Positions 52,887 through 64,000 of a DNA stretch of 64,000 bases are shown here, piece by piece. The stretch's first letter is position 1. Each line of letters starts with the position of its first letter. Where the stretch lies: assembly GCA_964006375.1 (NCBI GenBank), contig OZ023266.1, positions 64,587,446 to 64,651,445 on the forward strand, written 5' to 3'. Source of the stretch: Tillus elongatus (lineage: Eukaryota > Arthropoda > Insecta > Coleoptera > Cleridae). The notes below the pieces were generated by a model. That model had not been told where the DNA came from. It saw only the letters and a program-made list of their open reading frames with translations, and ran no database searches. The translations under genes and the position numbers were made by a program.

Positions 52887-53049
52887 AGCATTGAAGAACA
52901 TCCTAGAACTTCCAGAATTCGAAGGGCCACTTGCTCCAGTTAGCTCACGCGCTGGCTACGTCCTTCACCACTAAAAACCAACAGTGAAGCTAGAGAAGTA
53001 TTCTCCAAGTCTGTATGCAGAAGGTAAAGAAGGACAAGCAAAAACATGA

Positions 53050-53700
53050 TCTATGACATATATTTATAGAGTAATTTGGATACAAAACTCAAACAAAGCA
53101 ATTGATAAACAGGAAATATACTCTAGAAAAATAAACTAGAAAGCTGGAAAAAAAATCCTTTGGTTGATGCATTGAGGGTGATTGTGTGCATGCAGGAGAA
53201 GAACCCCAGGAGGAAGAGGGTTTCTGCTCCTCACCCAAAAATTCGGGGGGTTCTCCTTCCCCTTGTGCATGCATACAACTACCTTCAAAGCATAAAGCAC
53301 AAGAAAAATTTCTTGTGAGCAACCCCCAAGAAGGTTGCTGGACCTGGGCGAATATGGGGTAGACAGGGTTTAAAGGAGGTATTGCTGTAAAATGTGAAAA
53401 ACGCATGTTTTCAAAGTCCCTTAATTTTCTTGGGGGTTGTTTGCCAGAAAATTTGCCTTGTGGGCGAGGAAGGTTTTAAGCATGTTGCTGGAAAAAAATA
53501 TCTAAAACCCTCATGCAGTCAACTGCAAATTTACCGAAATTACATTCTACTTCGTCGCCTATAATGTCTTTTTCAGATAATGTAGAATACAGAGCTAAAT
53601 TAAATAGGTTCACTTGCATTTTCATTTTTTTTTTTTATATTACATTTATACGCACAATATGCGTATAATTAAGGGAACCCTTAATTAACATTGCAGCAAC
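53050..53700 (-). repeat. dispersed repeat family E, inverted copy
   Basis: Reverse-complement counterpart of 22240-22920, with matching order of phrases and a GGGGGTT-rich core. It continues to GTATAATTAAGGGAACCCTT near 53660, the counterpart of 22240-22265. A related phrase occurs at 60370-60430. Confidence 0.7.
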
Positions 53701-54640
53701 ACAAACTTGAAAAGTGGAGAAATTATTTACAGTATGTTAACAGTTATAAACTTGATTTCATCATGTTACAGTAGTATTCTGATAATAAAAAATTACATCT
53801 AACTGTATGCACACAACAGCTGGTGTGTTACGAGATGTGATGAAACGCCAAACTGACTGTACCACAGCATTAGCATAATATTATTATGCTGCCACATTAT
53901 CATATCTCTCTAGTAATGGTATCATGTCAAAAACCTACACTAGAGGCTAAATTTCCAATTTCTTCTTTGTTTATGGTGTCTGTTTCTACTGTCCTAAATT
54001 TCCAATTTGATATTGTCAATAAATAACACTACCACACAATGACAAATGACAGCTGAGCTTCAGCACATACGCAGTCTAACAAAGTTGTCGGATAGAGTAA
54101 ATTATGATCGGAGGGATACCTAAGTTGAAAATCATGAGAAATGGGTAATTCGAAATTTGCAGGTATTAAACACAGTATTTTTTAACTGACTGATAAAATT
54201 AAATTTTATAAAATGTTTTCTTTATTATCAGAAGTTGTAAAAATTTCATATGTTTATACATGAAAGGTTTAACTACATGAAATTTCTGAAGATCGGGCAA
54301 CCCCGGTCAGCAACATCTTGACATCTGGCAATGGTTGTGACTTCCATTATTTAGATTTTATCTACAATTTATTTAAATAGCATAACAGTACAGGTAGCTG
54401 TATTGCTCTGCCTTTGTCCAACATTGTAGATATTGCATTACAGAATTTGAAGTGATGTCGAGGATTATTTTATTATTAATTTCGAATAACTTCATTTTTC
54501 TTTGATCAAAAGACTTGAAAATTGGTACACAACCACATCTCTGTATGTTCTTTTAAGTTGTAAATTTTCGTTCCAATCACTTAAACAATTTGAAAGCTAT
54601 TGCGTTTAAAAAAATATATTTAATTTTCTGTTAGGAAAAA
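53701..54640. other. no recognisable gene
   Basis: AT-rich spacer. No coding frame or RNA gene supported. Confidence 0.4.
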
Positions 54641-54765
54641 CTATGTGTTAAGATCTGATGAACGAACTCATCCAAGCCATTAGCAAAATAAGCATAATTC
54701 CAAAATTTTCTCCAAATCAGTGAAATATTTTTTGGGTTATTGGTTGGATAAATTGTTGGATGAAT
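54640..54765 (+). repeat. module C fragment of the Helentron-like family
   Basis: AACTCATCCAAGCCATTAGC and ATATTTTTTGGGTTATTGG match 12905-12985. Confidence 0.55.
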
Positions 54766-54904
54766 ATATTGGATAAAGTTTTATATTCAAAAGGTTAGAT
54801 AAATAATAATAGTTTTTATTTCAACAACAGAAGAAAATACAACATAAAGTACATTGTACTGTTTACAAATTAATGTTAACATTCCTTGTCTTTTTTAAAG
54901 AAAT

Positions 54905-55800
54905 AGAGATTAATTTCATTGATTGCTGTTGCCCTTACTTCGTGAAACTGGTCCATACTTCATACAGACTTGGAGACTACTTCTCTGGCTTCACTGTTGG
55001 TTTTCGTTTTTGTAGGTGAAGGACGTAGCCAGCGCGTAAGCTAACTGAAGCAAGTGGCCCTTCTGAATTCTAGATGTTCTTCAACGTCTCTGTTACTGGT
55101 TTTGCTGCTTGATAGTATCCTCAGACAGAAAAAAATTGAATTAATACGAAATCATGACAATTACAAATAAAGATCTGTTGCTATTTTATGATGTTATAAT
55201 CAAAAAAATCTTTAAAAGTGAAAATAAAGTAAAACAAATATGACGGATGACGCCTTTAAAATGTCTACGTGATGTATATCAATATTTAACATAAAGATAG
55301 AAGAAACCTATAACAGTAATAACTATAATAACAATTACAACAATAAAATAACTAAACAAACACATTAATAAAGCAGACTATACAATGAAAATATCGACAC
55401 ACATCATGTCTTATAACAACTTTTTGGAAAAAATAGTTAGATTTATGTTGTCTGATTTATTTAATTAGGAAGAAGAATATCTCAGAAATCCTAAATATTG
55501 TCGTGTATATGCTTTTTTACTTCTAAAGCTTAAAACAAGTCTAGTTTACACTTGTCATGACAAAAATGTTGTGGTTTTATGCCGTTATTTACTGTGGGTC
55601 TATGTTGGGTATCAATAATATGTTTTGCAAATGTAGATTTGTCAGCATGGTTATTTCTAAATGCAAAAATATGTTCTTTGTATTGGGTGTTAAAATTTCT
55701 AGAAGTTTGATCGATGTAGATTGCGTTACGTGTGCATTTCACAAATTTTGAATACCTATACAAATACAAAAGTAGCTTTTAAATCTTAGAACATGACGCT
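54905..55800 (-). pseudogene. old, internally deleted Penelope family-1 copy
   Basis: The right part (54915-55065) is a diverged terminal repeat (CATTGATTGCTGTTGCCCTT, CAGACTTGGAGACTACTTCT, GTAGCCAGCGCGTAAGCTAA). It is followed by the hammerhead-like motif and 3' UTR, then the end of the ORF in minus orientation (55769-55500): YIDQTSRNFNTQYKEH, FAFRNNHADKSTFAKHIID. YIG is changed to YID, and the reverse transcriptase is absent. It is clearly older than the dimer at 46862-53020. Confidence 0.85.
55089..55129 (-). ncRNA. hammerhead-like motif relic (family 1, old copy)
   Basis: On the minus strand: TCTGT, CTGAGGA, T, a partly decayed stem II with TCAAGCAGC, AAAAC (GAAA lost), then TAACAGA. The CTGAGGA box keeps the G missing in the young copies. 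Confidence 0.45.
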
Positions 55801-55809
55801 TGATTTATT

Positions 55810-56215
55810 AGATTATTTCAAATAATTGATTGGAAGTATTATCACAGATGATGGTAAGTGTAGGAAAGGTCTGAAGAGGATCGCGATGGCAAAACAAGCA
55901 TTCAATAACCACAGTACTGTTCTCACTAATAAACATTTTAACCTGTACATGAGGAACAAATGCAAGTCGTACGTGTATGGAGTATGGTAATGTATGGGGC
56001 GGAAACTTGGGCTGTAGTTAAGTAGGATATGAAGACAATATAAGCTTTTGAAATGTAGACAAGAAAAATTTCAAAGACAGTGCAGGTTGATAGAAAGACG
56101 CTTCAAAGTGTGCTAGGAGAGGTGAAAGAATAAAGAGGGTTGCTCAAAGAAATAGAGAGGAAGCTAAAATTTATTGGTCATATTATAAGACATAATAACT
56201 TTCCGATAACATTAT
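55810..56215 (+). pseudogene. RTE-like LINE reverse-transcriptase C-terminal fragment
   Basis: Plus strand reads GSIITDDGKCRKGLKRIAMA then KQAFNNHSTVLTNKHFNLYM, CKSYVYGVW, and after frame loss a GRKLGL block and a tail like LKFIGHIIRHNNFP. This is the region after the YADD palm in RTE-type LINEs (LGS-I-DG, then a tyrosine/tryptophan block and a late GH-RH block). It has many stops. Confidence 0.7.
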
Positions 56216-57832
56216 TTGAAGGACATACGAGTACTTGAAATGTACACTGAATTATTGGCCCTTAAATAAGAGAAGTTTGTTATAAACAGCCCTTAAACTT
56301 CTACTTTTATCAAATAGATTTTTGTTATAATGATGTATTCTAATAGAAACATACATAGAAGATATTAGTTTAATTAGATGGCCATAATGGCAAGTCAAAA
56401 GATTTTGTTCTCGAAAGTGAACTTCAAGTTTTTTAAATATGCTGTTTTGGTTTATTATAGTTTTTAATATTCGCATGTTTATTTCCTTTACATTTATAAT
56501 CACCGCAGATTCATTTAAGTATGTTTGAAGAACTTTTTCTGCAATAGTGCAAATAGATATTACATCGTCAGATGGGTATGTGAGGAGTTGACCTTTGTCT
56601 TTCTGATCTATAAACGATGTTAATAACACAGACCTCTCCCCAACAAGTTCACCCGCGCATTCTTCGCATCTCAGAGCTTTTGTTATTTTCCTTACTACAT
56701 AGCCAGATATATATGTCACGACTTCTTTCTTAAACTCTGATATATTCATATCTAATATTTGAAGAACTGTGTCGTCGTCAAAATTATCTATTTGACTCAT
56801 GTCTTCATCTGGTTCTTCAGATATTCGTTCTCGCCCACAAGTTTTATTTATTACCTCAATGGGTGACAGAATAGGAATTGCTTCCAAAGGGATACAATTT
56901 CCTTTAAATGAATCTTTTAATTCAAGATGCACCATCATCCTTTTATATGCACTTTTAAATTGCTTTGCTGATGGGTTATTGTTATAGCCTCCCATGGATC
57001 TAATTTGCCCAAAAAAAAGCTCAATATGATCCTGACTGATTTTGTAAGTGGGAAAATACAGCAAAAAATTATTGTCGGCAATTAAAGTTTTATAAACAAA
57101 TTGCAAACTTTGTATGCAAAATAAAAAGCCAATTATACCCATTTTTCTACCACTCTCACACAGAAGCGGTCCATCAATTATCCTAAGTGACGTTAAATAT
57201 TGTGATACCTCTTTTAAAAATACATTAATGTTTTCAAAATTTTCTGCGTTTATTGCTTTCTTAAAATCTGAATTGTTTAAATTTCTAGAATTAAGAATGT
57301 CAAATAAATTGTTTATAAGTCGGATAAATTTCACAGTTCCCTCACATTCTTTGAACTCCTCAAGATGTAAAACTTCATTGCAATATTCCAAAGAATGTGC
57401 CACTGAGTGGCTAAAAAGTTGTGTGGCTAATTTAACCTTCATTTTTTGGTTTGTATAAAATATATGCGATTTTCTTAATTTATTTGCCAAATGAACGCCC
57501 TCCTGATCCTGTAACTCATTTAATTTTACTAAATAATCCCACTTTATATTTTCCCCATTCTCATCAATTATTAATTTTTTATCGCCTAATGTGTTTCTTA
57601 TCAGTTTGATCATATGACATGGATCAAAAAAGACTGCAATTTTCCTACCTGAACTAGGATCAACAAACGTAGAGTTAATGTTCCTCCAATTCAAATCGCA
57701 GCCAAGTTCTTTTGCTAACGTTAGGTTATTTGTTGCCTCATCAAAAGTTATTGAGACCACGTATATGCCCGACTCATTTAGTAGCGTTAAACACTGTAAT
57801 ACCAAATTTTGTTTTTGTGTACCCCTTAAAGA

Positions 57833-58473
57833 CCTGGCTGGGCAGAATGAGGTGACCCTCATCTGGGTGCCGGGTCACTCGGGGGTCAAAGGCAATGAAG
57901 AAGCTGACAGTCTCGCAAAGAGAGGGTCAGCAGAACCATTTATGGGACCAGAACCGGCTCTGGGCGTGTCAAAGAGCACTGCCAGGGGAGCCATTAAGTC
58001 CTGGGTCAGAAACCAACACAAGGTGTACTGGGCGGACTGTCCAGGGCTCAGACATGGGAAGTCAATAATTGACGGACCCAGTCCAAAGAGAGCTGTGGAG
58101 CTGCTAAACCTTAGCAGAGGACAGCTCAGAAACACAACAGGTCTCTTGACGGGACACATGGCCGTCAAGAAACACCTACATAAAATGGGGCGGTTCGAAG
58201 GGGACCTCGCATGCAGACTCTGCGGCGAGGGGGAGGAATCAGCCCAGCACATCTTGTGCGAGTGTATAGCTCTGGACCGGAAAAGACAACTGATCTACGG
58301 TCACTCTAGACCGGAGACAGAGCAATATAAAACTTCACCCTACCAATCGCTGTGCAGACTAGTTCAAGGCACAGTGATTTTGGAATGGGTGGAGTAAGAC
58401 TAGGGGTATGCACAATCAACCAAGGGTTGCGGTGCTATCGGGGCGGCAAGGCCGCGGACGAGCCCTGAGGGAA

Positions 58474-58523
<50 letters not shown>
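57833..58523 (+). mobile_element. R1-like LINE, recent 5'-truncated insertion with 49-base poly(A)
   Basis: Encodes the end of ORF2: VTLIWVPGHSGVKGNEEADS (RNase H C-terminus), LTGHMAVKKHLHKMG, the zinc-binding ACRLCGEGEESAQHILCEC block and VILEWVE followed by stop (58395-58397). The 3' UTR ends near 58474 and a pure A tract runs 58475-58523. It is flanked by CCCTTAAAGA on both sides (57823-57832 and 58524-58533), a 10-bp target duplication. Removing the insert rejoins the transposase frame exactly. The coding part is open to the end, so this is a young copy. Confidence 0.93.
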
Positions 58524-58525
<2 letters not shown>

Positions 58526-60436
58526 CTTAAAGAGTCGATTAAAAAATATCCAAGAGGAAGCTTCCATGATTGATTAATGCTAACAAGCATAAAAACAAGA
58601 GCTTCTTTGGCTACAGGGTTACAATCGGTCTCAAGATTTATACCAAAATCTACAAACCCATAATATTTTACCCCATCCCATTCTATATGTTGGCGAATTG
58701 CCATCTCATCTATGACTAAAGAACATATAAGTTTTCCATTTGTGCTTTCTGATTTTGACTTTAATAAGTTGAACACCTCTGACGTAAAACCAGCTTCCCC
58801 ATTAACGCTTTGATACCATCTAGATATAGTTTTTGGATGAGGAAGAGCCGAGTTAAATGTGTTTCTGACAAAACTGTAAGCTTTGGGAGAGTAATAATGC
58901 AGCGTAAGAGAAAAAGCTTTAAGTTGATTTTCATACTTATGTTTACGACCTAATTGTCTTTGTAAAAATTCTTCATTAGGTCCTATTTGCATTAATGTTT
59001 CTAATGTTTCGTCGGTTACTTTACCTTTTAGTTGTTTGATTATATTCGCAAGGGTTGCTGTTCTCTTCTTATAATGATGAACACTACTGCTGAGCCGTTT
59101 AATTTTTTTTCGTGCATCGAATAACTGCTTCTTCAGTTTACGTTTGCGTGGTGTAACAACCTATAAAAAAAGTTCAGTGATAAACCATTTATTTTCTCAA
59201 GTAAAATGAATATATAAACAAAATTTCCAACAACACATTTTGGTTAATAGTGGTTGAGATAAATTGCAAAACAGTTGTTTCTAACTTATTTAATCATGGA
59301 CTATACAAACTTAAACACCATATAAAATGTGATGGAATAACATATTAGGTTTTTTAAAATTATACTGATTTCATAAACGGCAAAAACTGAATTTAACTCA
59401 CCATGTCCTTCAAAGTGGGTGGCATTGAAGGTGTTTTCATTTCAGCAAATCCTAAACTACTAAACGATCTTTGCGGTACCTCTACAACAGTTTTCTCTTC
59501 ATAAAAACCAGCACTTGTTGATGGCCGAGAATAATCCATTACAGGTACATTGCTACCAGACCAAGTACTAGTTGACGGGTTAGCTGCAAATGGCACATTG
59601 ATAGCAGTTATATCAGTCATTGGCTGCTCGCCAAAAACGACTTGTGTTGATGGCTTGTTTGTTACCTGCATAAATAAATTTGAAACGAATACCATTAATG
59701 TAAATTTGCAGGGCTAATTAAATTACGATAAATATCATAACAATATATTACGTGAATGTAATTAGTAGCATAGTTACTAGAGATGAGCGATATATAGCTA
59801 CCGGTGATTTAATCGCTTCTATTAAAAGATCGCTGTTAGTAGCTGTTATTAAAACACAAAACAACAGCGATTGTGAAAACCGAGATTTACACAAATCATT
59901 AGAGTAATTATTTCTATGAAATTCATCTTATACTAAAAACTCCATGACAAACAGCAATTGCTGTATTCATAATACACGCAATCGCAGTTTGTGCGAGCGA
60001 GTAGAAGTATCTGTATACTTTCCTTCTCGCCATCATTAGAATACAACATTTCTCCTTTTCTTATAGGTAGAAAACGAAAAACTCATGATACAAATAACGC
60101 GAGATATGATAATGAGACTATCTATTTTTAGAACCGTCACGCGCATGGCGTCATGTGGTGAGTCCAATGCAATAATAATATGCTGTCGTACAGTGGAGTT
60201 TGACGGTTCATCACAACCCCTTAACAAATTAGGTATTTTACTGATATTTGAGTGCATACAGTTGGAATTAACTTTTTAAGATCAGAATACTATACTATGA
60301 TTATGTGACATGATGATCAAATCAAGTTTATGAATGTTAAGGCCCCCTGTAAATGTCTACGAACGTCTTCTCTACTTTTTAAGTTTGTGTATCACCAATG
60401 CTAATTCAGGGCTCCCCTTAATTATTATACTTCACT

Positions 60437-60441
<5 letters not shown>

Positions 60442-60513
<72 letters not shown>
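60442..60513. repeat. (TA)n microsatellite
   Basis: Alternating run of about 72 bases. Confidence 0.97.
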
Positions 60514-60516
<3 letters not shown>

Positions 60517-61085
60517 ATATAAAAATGGAATGGAATGTAACTTCAACCACATTAAAGTGACGTATAGAAACTTTTTGATTGCGAATGACTTTGTGTTAAG
60601 TGTGTAGTTGGCCTTCTATAACGTTACTCACCATGTGATGTCATAGGAGGGGACGGGGCATATGCGCAATATCATATATCTTGTAAGTCATTATATCATG
60701 GAAAAACCTGCTGAATCTAGAATTAAAGCAGCACCGAACTGTAGCATATATATGCCTTCCAACTTTTTCATTATATTAAAATAAAAATAATATGTAGATT
60801 TCTCTCATCGTATATTCTTGTAATATGCTAATTTTATAGAACTTCTATTAATAGTAAAAATCTGAGTAGTTTTAAAATTAATATATAATTTAAAAGTTAT
60901 CTGAAGATCATATTGTGGTTTCAATTAAGCGGTTAACACTAACACCTTGTAAGTGTTTAAAATAATAGCATACGCACATGCAGCATTGTAAATGGCTAAA
61001 CCACAATCGCAGTAGCTGTTTAAAGTCCCTGTTATTTAAAAATAGCCATCACTGATATCAGTGCCATTGAAAAACCGCTGTTTGG

Positions 61086-61192
<107 letters not shown>

Positions 61193-62161
61193 TAATAGTT
61201 ACATAAATTAATAACCTTGATTCAGTACTTACCAATACAGGTATAGAACTTTTTTTTTAAGTATACTGCAAAAGGTGATTTTTCTAAATCATAAGATTCC
61301 TCGGTAAAATGTAAATTGCACACATTTGAGTTCATAAAAATATCTTCATCGCTTAAATTTAATGCTCGTTTCCAAGCCTCGTATCTTTCACCAGCTTTGG
61401 GAAATCTGAAAATAATATCTCAAATTATCTACTTTATCAGTGACTGAACCTCTAGAAAGATGCAGTAATAGATAAAACAAAACTATTCTACTTTTTTTCT
61501 GCTTCTACTGGAACTACATAGGTAAATACATCTAATTCAAATAATAATTGCCAAACAAAATGCCTAATTTCATTACAAATATTCAATAAATAATGCATTA
61601 TTAAGATTTTATTTCTTGAAAAAACACAATTGACAATAATAAATGCTAAAGATTTAACAAAAGCAATACAATGTGTAAATACGGACCTGTGAAAACCAAT
61701 AAACATTTGGCGCCAAACAAGGAAACAGAAGACATGTAAACAACTTACCGAAATAAATGCACAGTTGCTTTATCCTTTTCATAATTGGCACTTTTATTGT
61801 ACATACAGTTCTTCACAATACACCTTGGCATTTTTTAACTTTTACACTCTTAAAACACTGCTAAAAAACGGCAAAACACACAAGATAACCTCTAATCGCA
61901 AATCAACAAACACTTCAAATACTTGTTGACAGCTGACAATAACTTCAAGAGCGGTTGGGGGAACGAATCAAAACAAAACACATTAGCGCGTTATTCAAAA
62001 TTTTGTTTGTGATTGGACGGTGACAGGAGTGGGAAATCGACAGGCTGCAAACTCGGCTTTGTTCCCTCTAACATATACAACCTCTTTGCGTGTGCCGTAA
62101 TCGTGCTGCCTAAATTGGATTGTATTCTTCTGCCTATAGTGCATAAATAGTGCTCTATGGA

Positions 62162-62214
62162 CTTTACTTTTATGCGCTATGTGCATTTTATGCACATAGT
62201 GCATAAAAGTAAAG
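62162..62214. repeat. 24-bp hairpin at a LINE boundary
   Basis: CTTTACTTTTATGCGCTATGTGCA and the complement of TGCACATAGTGCATAAAAGTAAAG (23 of 24 positions pair) surround TTTTA. A third partial copy (GTGCATAAATAGTGCTCTAT) lies just left at 62140-62160. It abuts the LINE fragment starting at 62215. Confidence 0.85.
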
Positions 62215-63220
62215 CTGCCTCATGTCTAGTACACCAGATTCCATAAACAGCTGGTTTGATGGATAAGCACGATGTTTATTGTAAATAATCTTTAAGAACC
62301 ATTTTTGAATTACTTTCAACGAGTGCAAGTAACAGCTGGCAGCACCGCCCCACACAAGAATACCGTATACAGCGTTGTATATTGCTGAAATCTGTGCCTT
62401 TATTTTAAGGGTCTCCCAACTATCTGCCTCATAAAAAACTGCTGTATCATCACCAAAGATAACTATTTCGCCTTTGCGTGTTTTCGTGAGCAGACCGTTC
62501 ATATAAATGGTGAACAACAATGAACCCAACACCGTTCACTGTGGCACATCATATACTTTAACTATCCCACTTTGGCTTAACACTCCATTTATATCAACAT
62601 ATTGCTGTCGTTCTCTTAGGTAGTTCCTTAAAAGCGCATGTGCATTACCTCGTATACCTTATTTTTCTATTTTTTTCAAGGAATATATCATGGCTCACGG
62701 TATCAAAAGCCTTTGCCAAGTCGATGAAGATAAATAATGTGGGTTTGCTATCACCAAGTGCGTTGTAGATCCTATCTGTAAATTCCGTGATTGAATCGCT
62801 CGTAGACTTGCCCTCTCTAAAACCGTACTGTATTTCTGAAACCAGTTGATATCTGTCAAGGGATCCATTAAGTCTGATCTTCAATATTTTTCAAATATTT
62901 TTGATAAGCAAGATATCAGTGTTATCGATCTGTACTTCACGATTTCTTTTTTACCACCTGATTTATATATAGGTTTAATCACTCCTATTTTTAATGACAT
63001 TCGAAAATTTCCGTTTTCCATACACTTGAATGAATAAATGTGTGAATGGTAGGCATACTATATCATCGGTCTCTTTTAACAATTCTGCAGTGATGCCATC
63101 GTAGCCTGGACACTTTTTACTTTTCAGTTGCCCTTACCTCGTCTTTGCTTGTTGGTTGTAAGAAGATGGTATGTTTGCAAGTCTATTCTATACCCCAACT
63201 TAGAATGAAAATCTTTTACA
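62215..63220 (-). pseudogene. LINE reverse-transcriptase relic (CR1/Jockey-like)
   Basis: The minus strand reads, from 63130 down: CPGYDGITAELL (decayed), PIYKSGGKK, then IQYGFREGKSTSDSI (about 62830), FIDLAKAFDTVSHDI, TVLGSLLFTIYMNGLL and the catalytic FGDDTAVFYEA (about 62450). It then jumps to the thumb (YGILVWGGA, LKVIQKWFLKIIYNK) with a deletion between. Several frame changes. Confidence 0.82.
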
Positions 63221-63720
63221 TATTCATTCATTTTGACCTGACTTGAAGACAACTATCAGTTGATTTATTAATAAAAGCACAGAAAAAACTTAATTACTAA
63301 AATAGATATGAACAACACCAATAGAATACAAGTGCATATATCATCAAACCTCTTATATCGGCTCAATTAATCAATTTAATATTTTCAAACCACATAAATA
63401 CATTCAAAACAAAGACAGTAGCAATAAAAAGGAAACCGTAGATATATAAATTTAAGTCCATTCCTCCAACAGTTTCAACCGCACTAAAACAAAATATACG
63501 ATAATATACATGTATCATCAAACCTAAGGTTTAGTTCCTGAGTTAAAAAAACTACTAAAAGAAAGCACACACAAAAAATTATTTAAACCTCTCTATCGCT
63601 TTCCTCTCAAGCTGTCTAGGTAGACCGGAACTTTCAGAGTCGCTTTGCAGCACCTTTTTGCTCCTCTGGTTAGTAACAGATTTTGGTGTATGTGTTCGAA
63701 CACCCCCGAGTACTACTTTG
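63221..63720. other. no recognisable gene
   Basis: AT-rich spacer before the LINE tail. Confidence 0.35.
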
Positions 63721-63724
63721 ATTA

Positions 63725-63795
63725 ATGCACAATAAGCCAAAGACAGCGGTGATATCGGGGCGGCAAACACGCGGACGAACCCTAAGGTAAAAAAA
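63725..63795 (+). mobile_element. 3' UTR tail of the R1-like LINE
   Basis: ATGCACAATAAGCCAAAGAC, GGTGATATCGGGGCGGCAAA and GCGGACGAACCCTAAGG match the family end at 20470-20540 and 58410-58475. It ends in a short A run. Confidence 0.7.
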
Positions 63796-64000
63796 CTACC
63801 TTGATTTCTTCATCAGCCTTAATGTCCGGTGTTGGTGGTGCACTACTATCTGTAAGTTTTACATCAATTAGACAGCTGACTGACAATTGCCTGTCTCTGT
63901 CTCACCAACCATTTGCCTCAATCGCTACCATCTTTCTTGTACGCAGGCTACACTCACATACATTGCAAGCATTTACCGTCAGTATACCTTTTTAATTGTA

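Larger units (their letters stand above)
46862..53020. mobile_element. inverted dimer of a Penelope-like element (family 1) with 12-bp target duplication
   Basis: Two nearly identical ~3.05-kb Penelope units stand in opposite orientation, 5' ends meeting near 49975. The whole is bounded by the direct repeat AAGGTAAAGAAG (46850-46861 and 53021-53032), so both units entered as one insertion. The left unit has perfect 164-bp direct terminal repeats (46862-47025 and 49812-49975), the pseudo-LTR of Penelope elements. Each unit has a downstream hammerhead-like motif. The left ORF is intact; the right has a 7-bp deletion. Confidence 0.93.

Noticed and set aside
46850..53032. Assembly artefact as explanation for the Penelope inverted dimer
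   Set aside because: A foldback artefact would not create a 12-bp direct repeat at the outer edges, nor a 7-bp deletion private to one arm. It remains worth a long-read check.

Overview
This is AT-rich nuclear DNA from an animal, almost certainly an insect. It holds an intron-containing UDP-glycosyltransferase gene with an insect-type C-terminal membrane anchor, a broken THAP/P-element transposase gene, and a dense set of insect-type transposable elements: Jockey/CR1-like, R1-like and RTE-like LINEs, a BEL/Pao LTR element, Penelope-like elements, Tc1/mariner relics, MITEs and Helentron-like repeats. Long (TA)n microsatellites recur throughout. A beetle is plausible, but that is only an inference from the repeat load and UGT type. 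No tRNA, rRNA or CRISPR array was seen.

Layout. 1-720: possible last exon and 3' UTR of an unidentified gene. 768-4100: a mariner-type relic, then a minus-strand LINE split by a younger plus-strand LINE. 4105-5705: repeat, R1-like LINE tail, then a Penelope-like fragment with a GIY-YIG domain and a hammerhead-like motif. 6225-9245: a decayed LINE with endonuclease and reverse transcriptase. 10570-12200: microsatellites, a perfect 200-bp palindrome, a MITE and a small inverted-repeat element. 12480-18712: a Helentron-like repeat whose (TA)n tract was invaded by a BEL/Pao element with nearly identical LTRs but a gutted interior. 19255-28080: LINE, mariner and Helentron-like fragments. 28283-45961: the UGT gene, four exons on the plus strand (533 aa when spliced), with introns full of nested insertions, including two inverted copies of an undescribed 3-kb TIR element. 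46862-53020: an inverted dimer of a Penelope-like element, one half with an intact 810-aa ORF, bounded by a 12-bp target duplication. 54905-56215: older Penelope and RTE-like fragments. 56252-61831: the THAP/P-element transposase gene (minus strand), broken by a recent LINE insertion and probably by a one-base change in a homopolymer. 62162-63790: a hairpin and LINE fragments.

The only intact host-like gene is the UGT, a membrane-bound ER enzyme that conjugates small lipophilic compounds. The only intact mobile-element ORF is the left Penelope unit. The most unusual features are: (i) hammerhead-ribozyme-like motifs in the terminal repeats of three distinct Penelope-type families, several arranged as inverted pairs; (ii) the 3-kb TIR element family carrying splice signals, exon-like pieces and a subterminal array of ~220-bp repeats; (iii) a BEL element that seems to have been mobilised recently although it lacks its reverse transcriptase core.
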